Source: Leclercia sp. LSNIH1
GTDB taxonomy: Bacteria; Pseudomonadota; Gammaproteobacteria; Enterobacterales; Enterobacteriaceae
Assembly: GCF_002902985.1 (NCBI RefSeq)
Contig: NZ_CP026167.1
Span: forward strand, 1,116,001 to 1,180,000
DNA length: 64,000 bases
Direction: 5' to 3'
Shown piece by piece: positions 27,409 through 37,688 of the stretch; positions within the stretch are counted from its first letter, which is position 1, and each line of letters begins with the position of its first letter. A program made the translations under genes and the position numbers. The notes under the pieces are model-generated. The model made no database searches. It worked only from the letters and a program-made list of their open reading frames with translations, and was not told the origin of the DNA.

Positions 27409-27485
27409 CGGCGAGTAGCGCAGCTTGGTAGCGCAACTGGTTTGGGACCAGTGGGTCGGAGGTTCGAATCCTCTCTCGCCGACCA
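27409..27485 (+). tRNA. tRNA-Pro (anticodon UGG)
   Basis: A complete 77-base tRNA with encoded CCA. The acceptor stem is CGGCGAG/CTCGCCG, the D arm contains AGCTTGGTA, and the anticodon stem-loop is ACTGG-TTTGGGA-CCAGT with anticodon TGG. The T arm is GGAGG-TTCGAAT-CCTCT. It reads CCN proline codons, mainly CCA and CCG. As I remember the K-12 genes, the sequence equals proM, yet the position between eptB and dppA is that of proK, which has anticodon CGG. I therefore leave the symbol empty. Confidence 0.97.
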
Positions 27486-27491
27486 CATTCG

Positions 27492-27520
27492 AAACCCCGC
27501 TCTTTGAGCGGGGTTTTTTG
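27492..27520 (+). terminator. Terminator of tRNA-Pro
   Basis: AAACCCCGCTC-TTT-GAGCGGGGTTTTTT, a strong hairpin with a T tract starting 7 bases after the CCA end. Confidence 0.93.
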
Positions 27521-27556
27521 CATCTGAAGGTTATGAGGATGAGAACCTCCGGGGCA

Positions 27557-27686
27557 GGAGGTTCGACTCGAGCGAAGCGAGAGAACGTTGCTTCAGCAAC
27601 GGCCCGCAGGGCGAGTCACGGAGTGACGAGTTATCCTCTCTCGCCGACCACATTCGAAACCCCGCTCTTTGAGCGGGGTTTTTTGC
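27557..27686 (+). repeat. Split second copy of the tRNA-Pro 3' end plus terminator, interrupted by a 66-base hairpin-rich insert
   Basis: The 64 bases 27458-27521 (T arm, acceptor 3' strand, CCA and terminator of tRNA-Pro) occur a second time, broken in the T loop. The first 10 bases (GGAGGTTCGA) are at 27557-27566 and the other 54, identical to 27468-27521, are at 27633-27686. The intervening 66 bases (27567-27632) contain consecutive small hairpins: CTCG/CGAG (27567-27581), CGTTGC-TTCA-GCAACG (27586-27601), GCCC-GCA-GGGC (27602-27612) and GTCAC-GGA-GTGAC (27615-27627). The insert's ends (ACTCG and CGAGT) can also pair. GAACCTCC at 27543-27550 is an inverted copy of GGAGGTTC. No acceptor 5' half or anticodon is present, so this is not a tRNA gene. 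Confidence 0.9.
27657..27685 (+). terminator. Second copy of the tRNA-Pro terminator
   Basis: Identical hairpin and T tract to 27492-27520, at the end of the split tRNA 3'-end copy. It would stop any transcript reading through the first terminator. Confidence 0.9.
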
Positions 27687-28292
27687 TTTTATGGGTTACA
27701 GTAATACACCCCATCAGAACGTTATTATTCAAAAGTAATTAAAATAGCGGTTACCGCGCTTTCCCCCTGCCTGTTAACGATTATGTGACATATTCCATTG
27801 TATTTTTTTATATATGGAATGATCTTTTTTCGCGTTGCTTATACATAACCTCAGCATTTTCCCCTGTGCGTTTTAACGTTCACGGCATTTAGTGCGCAGA
27901 TAATCGCCATTCCGTAAGAAAATTTACCCCGGTTGAATAAATGTTAATCACTGGTTGTAGCAGAATGCATAGAGAGTTGTGCTGCATCATGGCGGGTAGC
28001 ATAAATTTCCCTGCTGAAAATAGGTCCCGGTGGTTTTTTTAATCTTTGTTTGCCAATTCTCACACTTAGCGTAAATCCCCGTCACCTGTATTGACGTTTT
28101 CACATTCTGTTGACAGATTGTAGGGCACGAGGGGCATTTCAGGGAGGATCTGCGCTGCAACTCAGTCGCTCTTCTGAAAGGAATCTCCATCCCTTATCAC
28201 GCCTTAGGGCAACACCGACCAGACCGGGTAAAAAAAAATTAAAGGTCAGGCGGAGTAACACAACAAAAACATCACATTGGAGCAGAATAACA
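27687..28292 (+). promoter_or_regulatory. dppA upstream region and leader
   Basis: About 600 bases without a gene precede dppA. The first 350 are AT-rich with no structure I can name. A likely dpp promoter is TTGACG at 28091-28096 with GATTGT at 28115-28120 (18-base spacer). It would start RNA near 28128, about 165 bases before the ATG, the leader length I recall for E. coli. The leader is C/A-rich just before the start (ACAACAAAAACATCACATTG), where the GcvB small RNA pairs in E. coli. GcvB control here is inferred. GGAG at 28279-28282 precedes the ATG. Confidence 0.6.
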
Positions 28293-29900
28293 ATGAGTAT
28301 TTCCTTGAAGAAGTCAGGGATGCTGAAGCTTGGTCTGAGCCTGGTAGCCATGACTGTCGCAGCAAGCGTACAGGCAAAAACCCTGGTCTACTGTTCTGAA
28401 GGCTCGCCGGAAGGCTTTAACCCACAGCTCTTTACCTCTGGTACAACGTACGACGCAAGCTCTGTACCTATCTATAACCGTCTGGTTGAATTCAAAACCG
28501 GTACTACGGAAGTTATTCCGGGTCTGGCAGAGAAGTGGGACATCAGCGAAGACGGCAAGACCTACACCTTCCACCTGCGCCCGGGCGTGAAGTGGCAGGA
28601 CAGCAAAGAATTTAAACCTACGCGCGACTTTAACGCCGACGACGTGGTGTTCTCCTTTGACCGTCAGAAAAATGCCCAGAACCCGTACCACAAAGTATCC
28701 GGCGGCAGCTATGAATACTTTGAAGGGATGGGTCTGCCGGATCTGATCAGCGAAATCAAAAAAGTGGACGACAACACCGTTCAGTTCGTGCTGACCCGTC
28801 CGGAAGCGCCATTCCTGGCTGACCTGGCCATGGACTTCGCCTCTATTCTCTCTAAAGAGTATGCGGACAACATGCTGAAAGCTGGCACCCCGGAGAAAGT
28901 TGACCTGAACCCAATCGGTACCGGTCCGTTCCAGCTGCTGCAGTATCAGAAAGACTCCCGCATTCTTTACAAAGCGTTTGAAGGTTACTGGGGCACCAAG
29001 CCGCAGATCGACCGTCTGGTCTTCTCCATCACGCCTGACGCCTCCGTGCGTTACGCCAAGCTGCAGAAGAACGAGTGCCAGGTTATGCCGTACCCGAACC
29101 CGGCTGACATCGCGCGCATGAAGCAGGATAAAAACATCAACCTGATGGAGCAGGCGGGTCTGAACGTCGGCTATCTCTCCTTCAACACCGAGAAGAAACC
29201 GTTTGATGACGTGAAAGTACGTCAGGCGCTGACCTACGCGGTGAACAAAGAAGCGATCATCAAGGCCGTTTATCAGGGCGCTGGCGTTGCCGCGAAGAAC
29301 CTGATCCCACCAACCATGTGGGGCTACAACGACGACGTTAAGGATTACACCTATGACGTTGAGAAAGCGAAAGCGCTGCTGAAAGAAGCGGGCCAGGATA
29401 AAGGCTTTACCGTTGAGCTGTGGGCGATGCCAGTACAGCGTCCTTACAACCCGAACGCGCGCCGTATGGCAGAAATGGTTCAGGCTGACTGGGCGAAAAT
29501 CGGCGTTCAGGCCAAGATCGTGACCTACGAGTGGGGCGAGTACCTCAAGCGTGCTAAAGCGGGTGAGCACCAGGCTGTGATGATGGGCTGGACCGGTGAC
29601 AACGGGGATCCGGATAACTTCTTCGCGACCCTGTTCAGCTGCGCCGCGGCGAAAGATGGTTCTAACTACTCTCGCTGGTGCTACAAGCCGTTTGAAGATC
29701 TGATTCAGCCGGCGCGTGCCGCAGAAGATCACAACAAGCGTATCGAACTGTACAAACAGGCTCAGGTTGTCATGCATGAGCAGGCGCCAGCGCTGATCGT
29801 GGCTCACTCAACCGTGTACGAACCAGTGCGTAAAGAAGTTAAAGGCTATGTGGTTGATCCACTGGGCAAACACCACTTCGAAAACGTCTCTGTTGAATAA
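28293..29900 (+). CDS. dppA: Dipeptide/heme periplasmic binding protein
   Basis: Periplasmic receptor for dipeptides, also used for heme and as a chemotaxis receptor with Tap in E. coli. The 535 residues equal the E. coli length. The signal peptide is residues 1-28 (...ASVQA before KTLVYCSEG). The body is a cluster C peptide-binding protein with PIGTGPFQL near residue 210 and WTGDNGDPDNFFATLFSC near 431. The ORF is open 61 codons upstream, but the ATG at 28293 has the ribosome-binding site and signal peptide. It is the first and probably most highly expressed gene of dppABCDF; a hairpin and REP element follow it. Confidence 0.97.
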   Translation: MSISLKKSGMLKLGLSLVAMTVAASVQAKTLVYCSEGSPEGFNPQLFTSGTTYDASSVPIYNRLVEFKTGTTEVIPGLAEKWDISEDGKTYTFHLRPGVKWQDSKEFKPTRDFNADDVVFSFDRQKNAQNPYHKVSGGSYEYFEGMGLPDLISEIKKVDDNTVQFVLTRPEAPFLADLAMDFASILSKEYADNMLKAGTPEKVDLNPIGTGPFQLLQYQKDSRILYKAFEGYWGTKPQIDRLVFSITPDASVRYAKLQKNECQVMPYPNPADIARMKQDKNINLMEQAGLNVGYLSFNTEKKPFDDVKVRQALTYAVNKEAIIKAVYQGAGVAAKNLIPPTMWGYNDDVKDYTYDVEKAKALLKEAGQDKGFTVELWAMPVQRPYNPNARRMAEMVQADWAKIGVQAKIVTYEWGEYLKRAKAGEHQAVMMGWTGDNGDPDNFFATLFSCAAAKDGSNYSRWCYKPFEDLIQPARAAEDHNKRIELYKQAQVVMHEQAPALIVAHSTVYEPVRKEVKGYVVDPLGKHHFENVSVE

Positions 29901-29912
29901 TTAAAAGCGTAA

Positions 29913-30000
29913 GGGGTGCGACAGCACCCCATGCCCGGCGGCGCTGCGCTTGCGCGGGCCTACAAATGTAGGCCGGGTAAGCGCAGCGCCACCCGGCAGT
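29913..30000. repeat. Hairpin and BIME-type REP pair between dppA and dppB
   Basis: GGGGTG-CGACAG-CACCCC (29914-29930) is a stem without a T tract. It is followed by two inverted REP units, GCCCGGCGGCGCTGCGC and GCGCAGCGCCACCCGGC, around GGGCCTACAAATGTAGGCC. Such structures protect upstream mRNA from 3' decay, which would keep dppA levels above those of dppBCDF. Confidence 0.8.
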
Positions 30001-30062
30001 AGTTTTGTGAGCAATACAGACGTCGCGCCTCCAGGCGTACGTCATTAGAGAGAATCCGGGTT

Positions 30063-31082
30063 ATGTTGCAGTTCATCCTCCGACGTCTGGGACTTGTTAT
30101 CCCTACGTTTATCGGTATCACCCTTCTCACCTTCGCTTTCGTCCATATGATCCCCGGTGACCCGGTAATGATTATGGCGGGCGAGCGTGGCATTTCTCCT
30201 GAACGTCATGCACAGCTGTTGGCCGAACTGGGGCTGGATAAGCCGATGTGGCAGCAGTACCTCCACTATATCTGGGGTGTGATGCATGGTGATTTGGGCA
30301 TTTCGCTGAAAAGCCGTCTTCCGGTGTGGGAAGAGTTCGTACCACGTTTTAAAGCGACGCTGGAGCTCGGTGTCTGCGCCATGATTTTTGCCGTCGCCGT
30401 TGGTATTCCGGTGGGCGTGCTGGCTGCGGTAAAACGTGGCTCCATCTTTGATCATACTGCCGTTGGCCTGGCGCTGACCGGCTACTCCATGCCTATCTTC
30501 TGGTGGGGCATGATGCTGATTATGCTGGTTTCGGTGCAGCTGAACCTGACGCCTGTCTCAGGACGCGTCAGCGATATGGTCTTCCTCGATGACACCAATC
30601 CGCTGACCGGCTTTATGCTGATCGACACGGCTATCTGGGGTGAAGAGGGCAACTTTATTGATGCGCTGGCACACATGATCCTGCCTGCGATGGTGCTCGG
30701 GACAATCCCGCTGGCGGTCATCGTGCGTATGACCCGTTCGTCGATGCTGGAAGTGCTGGGCGAGGACTACATCCGTACTGCCCGCGCCAAAGGGCTGACC
30801 CGTATGCGGGTGATCATCATTCATGCACTGCGCAACGCCATGCTGCCGGTGGTCACGGTTATCGGTCTGCAGGTGGGGACGCTGCTGGCAGGGGCGATTC
30901 TGACCGAAACCATCTTCTCCTGGCCGGGCCTGGGCCGCTGGTTGATTGACGCGCTGCAGCGCCGTGACTATCCGGTGGTTCAGGGCGGTGTGTTGCTGGT
31001 GGCGACGATGATTATCCTCGTCAACCTGCTGGTCGATTTGCTGTACGGCGTGGTGAACCCGCGTATTCGTCATAAGAAGTAA
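30063..31082 (+). CDS. dppB: Dipeptide ABC transporter permease DppB
   Basis: Inner-membrane permease subunit of the dipeptide importer, 339 residues. It has an N-terminal helix (LQFILRRLGLVIPTFIGITLLTF) and a long periplasmic loop. The transporter core carries the EAA loop contacting the ATPases (GEDYIRTARAKGLTRMRVIIIHALRNA, around residue 237). It begins the translocation half of the operon, with dppC 9 bases downstream. Confidence 0.97.
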   Translation: MLQFILRRLGLVIPTFIGITLLTFAFVHMIPGDPVMIMAGERGISPERHAQLLAELGLDKPMWQQYLHYIWGVMHGDLGISLKSRLPVWEEFVPRFKATLELGVCAMIFAVAVGIPVGVLAAVKRGSIFDHTAVGLALTGYSMPIFWWGMMLIMLVSVQLNLTPVSGRVSDMVFLDDTNPLTGFMLIDTAIWGEEGNFIDALAHMILPAMVLGTIPLAVIVRMTRSSMLEVLGEDYIRTARAKGLTRMRVIIIHALRNAMLPVVTVIGLQVGTLLAGAILTETIFSWPGLGRWLIDALQRRDYPVVQGGVLLVATMIILVNLLVDLLYGVVNPRIRHKK

Positions 31083-31091
31083 GGGGCCATC

Positions 31092-31988
31092 ATGTCACAA
31101 GTTACTGTAAATAAAGCTGCACCGGTGCCAATGACGCCGATGCAGGAGTTCTGGCACTACTTCAAACGCAACAAAGGCGCGGTGGTAGGGCTGGTATACG
31201 TTTCCATCATGATCCTGATCGCCGTGTTTGCGAACGTGCTCGCGCCGCATAACCCGGCGGAGCAGTTCCGTGATGCGCTGCTTGCACCCCCGGTATGGCA
31301 GGACGGCGGCACCCTGACGCATCTGCTGGGTACCGATGACGTGGGCCGTGATGTGCTTTCCCGTCTGATGTACGGCGCACGTCTGTCGCTGCTGGTTGGC
31401 TGTCTGGTGGTGGTGCTGTCGCTGATCCTCGGCGTGGTGCTGGGCCTGATCGCTGGTTACTTTGGCGGCCTGATTGATAACACCATCATGCGTATCGTCG
31501 ACATCATGCTGGCTCTGCCAAGCCTGCTGCTGGCGCTGGTGCTGGTGGCGATCTTCGGCCCGTCAATCGGCAACGCCGCGCTGGCCCTGACCTTTGTTGC
31601 CCTTCCTCACTACGTGCGATTAACCCGTGCGGCGGTGCTGGTGGAAGTGAACCGTGACTACGTTACCGCCTCTCGCGTGGCGGGCGCTGGCGCGATGCGT
31701 CAGATGTTCATCAACATTCTTCCAAACTGCCTTGCGCCGCTGATTGTTCAGGCGTCGCTCGGCTTCTCTAACGCCATTCTCGATATGGCCGCCCTTGGCT
31801 TCCTTGGCATGGGTGCGCAGCCGCCAACACCGGAGTGGGGCACCATGCTCTCCGACGTGTTGCAGTTCGCGCAAAGCGCCTGGTGGGTCGTGACCTTCCC
31901 GGGTCTGGCGATCCTGCTGACGGTGCTGGCATTTAACCTGATGGGTGATGGTCTGCGTGATGCACTTGATCCCAAACTGAAGCAGTAA
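31092..31988 (+). CDS. dppC: Dipeptide ABC transporter permease DppC
   Basis: Second inner-membrane permease subunit, 298 residues, forming a heterodimer with DppB. The N-terminal OppC-like segment ([21 protein letters not shown]) and the EAA loop ([27 protein letters not shown], around residue 190) are present. It has about six hydrophobic segments. It is 10 bases upstream of dppD. The E. coli protein is about two residues longer. Confidence 0.97.
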   Translation: MSQVTVNKAAPVPMTPMQEFWHYFKRNKGAVVGLVYVSIMILIAVFANVLAPHNPAEQFRDALLAPPVWQDGGTLTHLLGTDDVGRDVLSRLMYGARLSLLVGCLVVVLSLILGVVLGLIAGYFGGLIDNTIMRIVDIMLALPSLLLALVLVAIFGPSIGNAALALTFVALPHYVRLTRAAVLVEVNRDYVTASRVAGAGAMRQMFINILPNCLAPLIVQASLGFSNAILDMAALGFLGMGAQPPTPEWGTMLSDVLQFAQSAWWVVTFPGLAILLTVLAFNLMGDGLRDALDPKLKQ

Positions 31989-31998
31989 GAGGCACGAG

Positions 31999-32991
31999 AT
32001 GGCGTTATTAAATGTAGATAAATTATCGGTGCACTTCGGTGACGTAGGCTCCGAGTTTCGCGCCGTAGATCGGGTCAGCTACAGCGTAAATCAGGGTGAA
32101 GTGGTCGGCATTGTGGGCGAGTCCGGTTCCGGTAAATCGGTAAGCTCCCTGGCAATCATGGGACTGATTGATTTTCCAGGCCGCGTGATGGCGGAAAACC
32201 TGGAATTTAACGGGCAGGATCTGAAGCGCATTTCCGAAAAAGAGCGCCGCAACCTGGTCGGTGCCGAAGTGGCGATGATCTTCCAGGATCCGATGACCAG
32301 CCTTAACCCGTGCTACACCGTGGGCTTCCAGATTATGGAAGCCATTAAGGTGCACCAGGGCGGAAACAAGAAAACCCGCCGCCAGCGGGCAATCGATCTG
32401 TTGACCCAGGTGGGTATTCCGGACCCGGCCTCGCGTCTGGATGTCTATCCGCACCAGCTCTCCGGCGGGATGAGCCAGCGCGTGATGATCGCCATGGCGA
32501 TTGCCTGTCGGCCAAAACTGCTGATTGCCGATGAACCGACAACCGCGCTGGACGTGACCATTCAGGCACAGATCATCGAGCTGTTGCTGGAGTTACAGCA
32601 GAAAGAGAACATGGCGCTGATCCTGATCACCCATGACCTGGCGTTAGTGGCCGAAGCGGCGCATAAAATCATCGTGATGTATGCCGGGCAGGTTGTGGAA
32701 ACCGGCAGCTCGCACGATATCTTCCGCGCGCCGCGTCACCCCTATACCCAGGCGCTGCTGCGCGCACTGCCGGAGTTTGCCCAGGATAAGGCGCGCCTGA
32801 AGTCACTGCCGGGCGTGGTACCGGGTAAATATGACCGCCCGACCGGCTGTCTGCTGAACCCGCGCTGCCCGTATGCTACGGACAAATGTCGCGTTGACGA
32901 GCCGGCGCTGAACACCGTGGACGGCGGTCGCCAGTCTAAATGTCACTACCCACTTGATGACGCCGGGAGGCCGAACTATGAGTACGCATGA
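31999..32991 (+). CDS. dppD: Dipeptide ABC transporter ATPase DppD
   Basis: ATP-hydrolysing subunit, 330 residues. Walker A is GESGSGKS (near residue 42), the signature is LSGGMSQRV and Walker B is [12 protein letters not shown]. The C-terminal oligopeptide-transporter extension has a cysteine set ([22 protein letters not shown]) that binds an iron-sulfur cluster in the E. coli DppD. The gene overlaps the dppF start by 14 bases, so the two ATPases are translationally coupled. Confidence 0.97.
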   Translation: MALLNVDKLSVHFGDVGSEFRAVDRVSYSVNQGEVVGIVGESGSGKSVSSLAIMGLIDFPGRVMAENLEFNGQDLKRISEKERRNLVGAEVAMIFQDPMTSLNPCYTVGFQIMEAIKVHQGGNKKTRRQRAIDLLTQVGIPDPASRLDVYPHQLSGGMSQRVMIAMAIACRPKLLIADEPTTALDVTIQAQIIELLLELQQKENMALILITHDLALVAEAAHKIIVMYAGQVVETGSSHDIFRAPRHPYTQALLRALPEFAQDKARLKSLPGVVPGKYDRPTGCLLNPRCPYATDKCRVDEPALNTVDGGRQSKCHYPLDDAGRPNYEYA

Positions 32992-33991
32992 GGCCACCAT
33001 GCAACAGCCCCTGTTGCAGGCTATCGATCTGAAAAAACACTACCCGGTGAAGAAGGGGCTGTTTGCCCCTGAGCGCCTGGTGAAAGCGCTGGACGGCGTC
33101 TCCTTTACCCTCGAGCGCGGCAAAACGCTGGCGGTAGTAGGCGAGTCTGGCTGCGGGAAATCCACACTGGGTCGCCTGCTGACCATGATTGAAACCCCGA
33201 CCGGGGGCGAGCTGTACTATCAAGGGCAGGATCTGCTGAAGCACGATCCCGACGCGCAGAAGCTGCGTCGCCAGAAAATCCAGATTGTCTTCCAGAACCC
33301 CTATGGTTCGCTGAACCCGCGTAAAAAAGTGGGGCAGATTCTGGAGGAGCCGCTGCAGATCAACTCCACGCTGAGTAAAGAGCAGCGTCGCGAAAAGGCG
33401 CTGGCGATGATGGCGAAAGTGGGGCTTAAGACCGAGCACTACGATCGCTATCCACATATGTTCTCTGGCGGCCAGCGTCAGCGTATCGCTATTGCCCGTG
33501 GTCTGATGCTCGATCCGGATGTGGTGATCGCCGATGAACCGGTCTCCGCGCTGGACGTTTCCGTCCGTGCGCAGGTGCTGAACCTGATGATGGATCTGCA
33601 GCAGGATTTAGGCCTGTCGTATGTCTTCATCTCGCACGACCTCTCAGTGGTAGAGCATATCGCGGATGAAGTGATGGTGATGTATCTGGGCCGTTGCGTC
33701 GAGAAGGGCACCAAGGATCAGATCTTTAATAACCCGCGCCATCCGTATACCCAGGCGTTGCTCTCTGCGACCCCGCGTCTGAACCCGGATGACCGCCGGG
33801 AGCGTATTAAGCTGACCGGTGAGCTGCCAAGCCCACTCAATCCGCCGCCGGGGTGTGCATTCAACGCCCGCTGCCGCCGTCGTTTTGGACCATGTACCCA
33901 ACTGCAACCGCAGTTGAAAGACTACGGCGGACAACTGGTGGCCTGCTTTGCGGTGGACCAGGACGAAAATGGCGAGAAGCCCCACGCGTAA
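32978..33991 (+). CDS. dppF: Dipeptide ABC transporter ATPase DppF
   Basis: Second ATPase subunit of the dipeptide importer, 337 residues. Walker A GESGCGKS, the signature FSGGQRQRI and Walker [12 protein letters not shown] are present. The C-terminal extension has [17 protein letters not shown] and a further Cys near the end. The ATG at 32978 matches the E. coli N-terminus and overlaps the dppD stop; the ATG at 32954 lies deeper in dppD and was rejected. It is the last gene of the operon and borders the synteny break discussed in the findings. Confidence 0.97.
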   Translation: MSTHEATMQQPLLQAIDLKKHYPVKKGLFAPERLVKALDGVSFTLERGKTLAVVGESGCGKSTLGRLLTMIETPTGGELYYQGQDLLKHDPDAQKLRRQKIQIVFQNPYGSLNPRKKVGQILEEPLQINSTLSKEQRREKALAMMAKVGLKTEHYDRYPHMFSGGQRQRIAIARGLMLDPDVVIADEPVSALDVSVRAQVLNLMMDLQQDLGLSYVFISHDLSVVEHIADEVMVMYLGRCVEKGTKDQIFNNPRHPYTQALLSATPRLNPDDRRERIKLTGELPSPLNPPPGCAFNARCRRRFGPCTQLQPQLKDYGGQLVACFAVDQDENGEKPHA

Positions 33992-33994
33992 GTG

Positions 33995-34027
33995 AAAAAA
34001 AACCGGCGAATTCGCCGGTTTTTTTAT
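33995..34027. terminator. Bidirectional terminator between dppF and coaA
   Basis: AAAAAAAACCGGCGAA-TTCGCCGGTTTTTTT is an almost perfect palindrome with A and T tracts on both sides, in the 50-base gap between the convergent dppF and coaA stops. It can serve both genes. Confidence 0.93.
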
Positions 34028-34041
34028 TGGTTTGCGGGACG

Positions 34042-34992
34042 CTATTTCCGTAAACGGATTTGATCGACAGCGTGTTTTTCGCTCTTGGTGAGGATCAGGC
34101 TGGCCCGCTCGCGCGTTGGCAGAATGTTCTCTTTCAGGTTCACATAGTTGATCTCATTCCACAGTGCGGTCGCCACATTCACCGCCTCCTCTTTCGAGAG
34201 CTGGGCGTAGTTGTGGAAGTAGGAGTCAGGATCGGTGAATGCCCCTTCGCGGAACTTCAGGAAGCGGTTGATGTACCAGCTTTGCAGTAAATCTTCCGGG
34301 GCATCGACATAAATAGAGAAGTCGACAAAGTCGGAGACAAAGACATGATGCGGGTCATGAGGATAGTCCATCCCGCTTTGCAGAACGTTTAACCCTTCCA
34401 GAATCAAAATGTCCGGCTGGACCACGGTTTTGTCCCCGTCAGGGATACGGTCATAAATCAGGTGCGAATAGACCGGGGCCGTAACGTTCGGCACGCCGGA
34501 TTTCAGATCCGACACGAATTTCACCAGACGGTGCATATCATAAGAGAGCGGGAAGCCTTTCTTCTTCATCAGACCGCGCTCCTTTAACACCTCGTTAGGG
34601 TGCAGGAAGCCGTCGGTGGTGATCAGCTCAACGCTGCGATGCTCTGGCCAGCGGCTCAGCAGCGCCTGCAGTACGCGCGCAGTGGTACTTTTACCCACGG
34701 CCACGCTGCCGGCAATACTGATGATATAAGGGATGCGCTGTCCGTTAGTCCCGAGGAACTGTTCCAGCACGGCCTGTCGACGAAGGTTGGAACTGATATA
34801 GAAATTCAGCAAACGTGACAGAGGCAAATAAATTTCAGCCACTTCTTCAAGCGACAGGTCTTCGTTTATCCCTTTTAACCGTGCGATTTCGCCTTCCGTT
34901 AAGGTCATCGGGACGGAGTCACGCAGAGCAGCCCACTGGCTGCGGCTAAACTGGAGATAAGGCGTCATTAACGTTTGCTCTTTTTTGCTCAT
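34042..34992 (-). CDS. coaA: Pantothenate kinase
   Basis: Phosphorylates pantothenate, the first and rate-controlling step of coenzyme A synthesis, and is inhibited by CoA. The 316 residues equal the E. coli type I kinase. The P-loop is GSVAVGKST (near residue 95), followed by TTDGFLHPN and the conserved [12 protein letters not shown]. The ATG at 34990-34992 is chosen to match the E. coli start; in-frame ATGs upstream (34998, 35052) would add 2 to 20 residues. In K-12 the gene beyond its 3' end is birA, but here it is dppF. Confidence 0.95.
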   Translation of the reverse strand: MSKKEQTLMTPYLQFSRSQWAALRDSVPMTLTEGEIARLKGINEDLSLEEVAEIYLPLSRLLNFYISSNLRRQAVLEQFLGTNGQRIPYIISIAGSVAVGKSTTARVLQALLSRWPEHRSVELITTDGFLHPNEVLKERGLMKKKGFPLSYDMHRLVKFVSDLKSGVPNVTAPVYSHLIYDRIPDGDKTVVQPDILILEGLNVLQSGMDYPHDPHHVFVSDFVDFSIYVDAPEDLLQSWYINRFLKFREGAFTDPDSYFHNYAQLSKEEAVNVATALWNEINYVNLKENILPTRERASLILTKSEKHAVDQIRLRK

Positions 34993-35328
34993 AAGCATGC
35001 TTGAATGAGCCATCGCATCCCACAACAGAGGCTGGGTAGGGGGGAGTGGCACATCATTGATTAGTTAATTTTGGACAATGGGCAGGAGGTTAACACCAGA
35101 TGAGCCGAATAATAAGAAAAAAAGTGGCCCCGTGTTGCGTTAAGCGGGAATCGTCACAGACCGGGTTTGAGCCTATTACGGGACAGCATATGGTGAATAT
35201 TTGCGCGCGTCTGCCTGAAAATACAGCGTTATTCACTCTTCCAGCACAAAATGTGAGCGAAAGAACAATTTATGCAAATTTTTAGTTGCATGACTGCCCA
35301 TGTCTCCATAGAATGCGCGCTACTTGAT
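34993..35328. promoter_or_regulatory. coaA upstream region and promoter of the tRNA-tufB operon
   Basis: This gap holds the tRNA operon promoter: TTGCAT at 35286-35291 and TAGAAT at 35309-35314, spaced 17 bases, followed by a GC-rich discriminator (GCGCGC). That is the arrangement of stringently controlled stable-RNA promoters. The AT-rich stretch upstream would suit Fis and UP-element contacts, but individual sites were not assigned. A 61-codon open frame at 35100-35285 overlaps this region and is not considered a gene. Confidence 0.8.
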
Positions 35329-35404
<76 letters not shown>

Positions 35405-35412
35405 TCAAGTCC

Positions 35413-35497
<85 letters not shown>

Positions 35498-35614
35498 CTT
35501 TCTGGCAGCGTTAACGCCGCCGGAGTTGGTTGAAAAAATTAACCAGCTCGAACTTAAAAAGAGAGAAATCTCTTTTTTTGTTACAGAAAGAACTGGGTAG
35601 CCGAGTTTCAGGAT

Positions 35615-35689
<75 letters not shown>

Positions 35690-35695
35690 ATACGT

Positions 35696-35771
35696 GCTGA
35701 TATGGCTCAGTTGGTAGAGCGCACCCTTGGTAAGGGTGAGGTCCCCAGTTCGACTCTGGGTATCAGCACCA
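35696..35771 (+). tRNA. thrT: tRNA-Thr (anticodon GGU)
   Basis: A 76-base tRNA with acceptor GCTGATA/TATCAGC, anticodon loop TTGGTAA with anticodon GGT, T loop TTCGACT and encoded CCA. It lies 6 bases after glyT. The tufB start is 118 bases downstream, so tRNA and tufB are processed from one transcript. Confidence 0.97.
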
Positions 35772-35853
35772 CTTCACTTCTCCCTCCCATTTCTCTCTGT
35801 TTCAATTTAAATGTATTCAACAGTTCAGGCATTTCGCCTGGTTGATGTGGTGA

Positions 35854-37074
<1,221 letters not shown>

Positions 37075-37104
37075 TTGCTGATAACATTTGACGCAATGCG
37101 CATG

Positions 37105-37131
37105 AAAAGGGCATCATTTGATGCCCTTTTT
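37105..37131 (+). terminator. Terminator of the tRNA-tufB operon
   Basis: AAAAGGGCAT-CATTTG-ATGCCCTTTTT, 30 bases after the tufB stop. Confidence 0.92.
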
Positions 37132-37184
37132 GCACGCTTTCACATCAGAACCTGGCTCATCAGTGATTATTTTTGTCATAATCA

Positions 37185-37217
37185 TTGCTGAGACAGGCTC
37201 TGCAGAGAGCGTATAAT
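37185..37217 (+). promoter_or_regulatory. Probable secE-nusG promoter
   Basis: A perfect TATAAT box at 37212-37217 lies 86 bases before secE. The -35 is weaker; TGAGAC at 37189-37194 has a 17-base spacer. Confidence 0.65.
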
Positions 37218-37303
37218 CCGAAAAGCGAATTAGCATTTCGATTTGGTTTGCCTCGCGCTCGCGGGGTGAAAATGTTTGTAGAATACTTCTGACAGGTTGG
37301 TTT

Positions 37304-37687
37304 ATGAGTGCGAATACCGAAGCTCAAGGGAGCGGGCGCGGCCTGGAAGCGATGAAATGGGTAGTAGTAGCCGTATTGTTGATCGTAGCAATCGTGGGCA
37401 ACTACCTTTATCGTGACATGATGCTGCCGCTACGCGCGCTGGCAGTGGTAATTCTGATTGCTGCAGCGGGTGGTGTCGCGCTGTTGACGACCAAAGGTAA
37501 AGCGACCGTCGCTTTTGCCCGCGAAGCGAGAACGGAAGTCCGTAAGGTCATTTGGCCGACTCGCCAGGAAACATTGCACACCACGCTGATTGTAGCTGCG
37601 GTTACCGCTGTAATGTCACTGATCCTGTGGGGACTGGATGGTATTCTGGTTCGCCTGGTATCCTTTATCACTGGCCTGAGGTTCTGA
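37304..37687 (+). CDS. secE: Protein translocase subunit SecE
   Basis: Essential membrane subunit of the SecYEG channel, 127 residues with three transmembrane helices (about 20-37, 43-62 and 95-115), as in enterobacteria. The conserved cytoplasmic amphipathic segment ([20 protein letters not shown]) precedes the third helix. nusG follows after a single base, so the two are co-translated. Confidence 0.97.
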   Translation: MSANTEAQGSGRGLEAMKWVVVAVLLIVAIVGNYLYRDMMLPLRALAVVILIAAAGGVALLTTKGKATVAFAREARTEVRKVIWPTRQETLHTTLIVAAVTAVMSLILWGLDGILVRLVSFITGLRF

Positions 37688-37688
37688 G

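Noticed and set aside
27468-27686. The direct repeat at tRNA-Pro as an integrated mobile element bounded by att sites
   Set aside because: Only about 110 bases lie between the repeats, with no integrase or cargo. It could still be the scar of an excised element, but that cannot be shown from this sequence.
35100-35285. 61-codon open frame between coaA and thrU
   Set aside because: It overlaps the start of the tRNA operon promoter, has no good ribosome-binding site and resembles nothing I recognise.
35501-35614. A further tRNA or small RNA in the tyrU-glyT gap
   Set aside because: Only an AAAGAGAG/CTCTTTTT hairpin is visible, as in the K-12 operon; no cloverleaf can be drawn.
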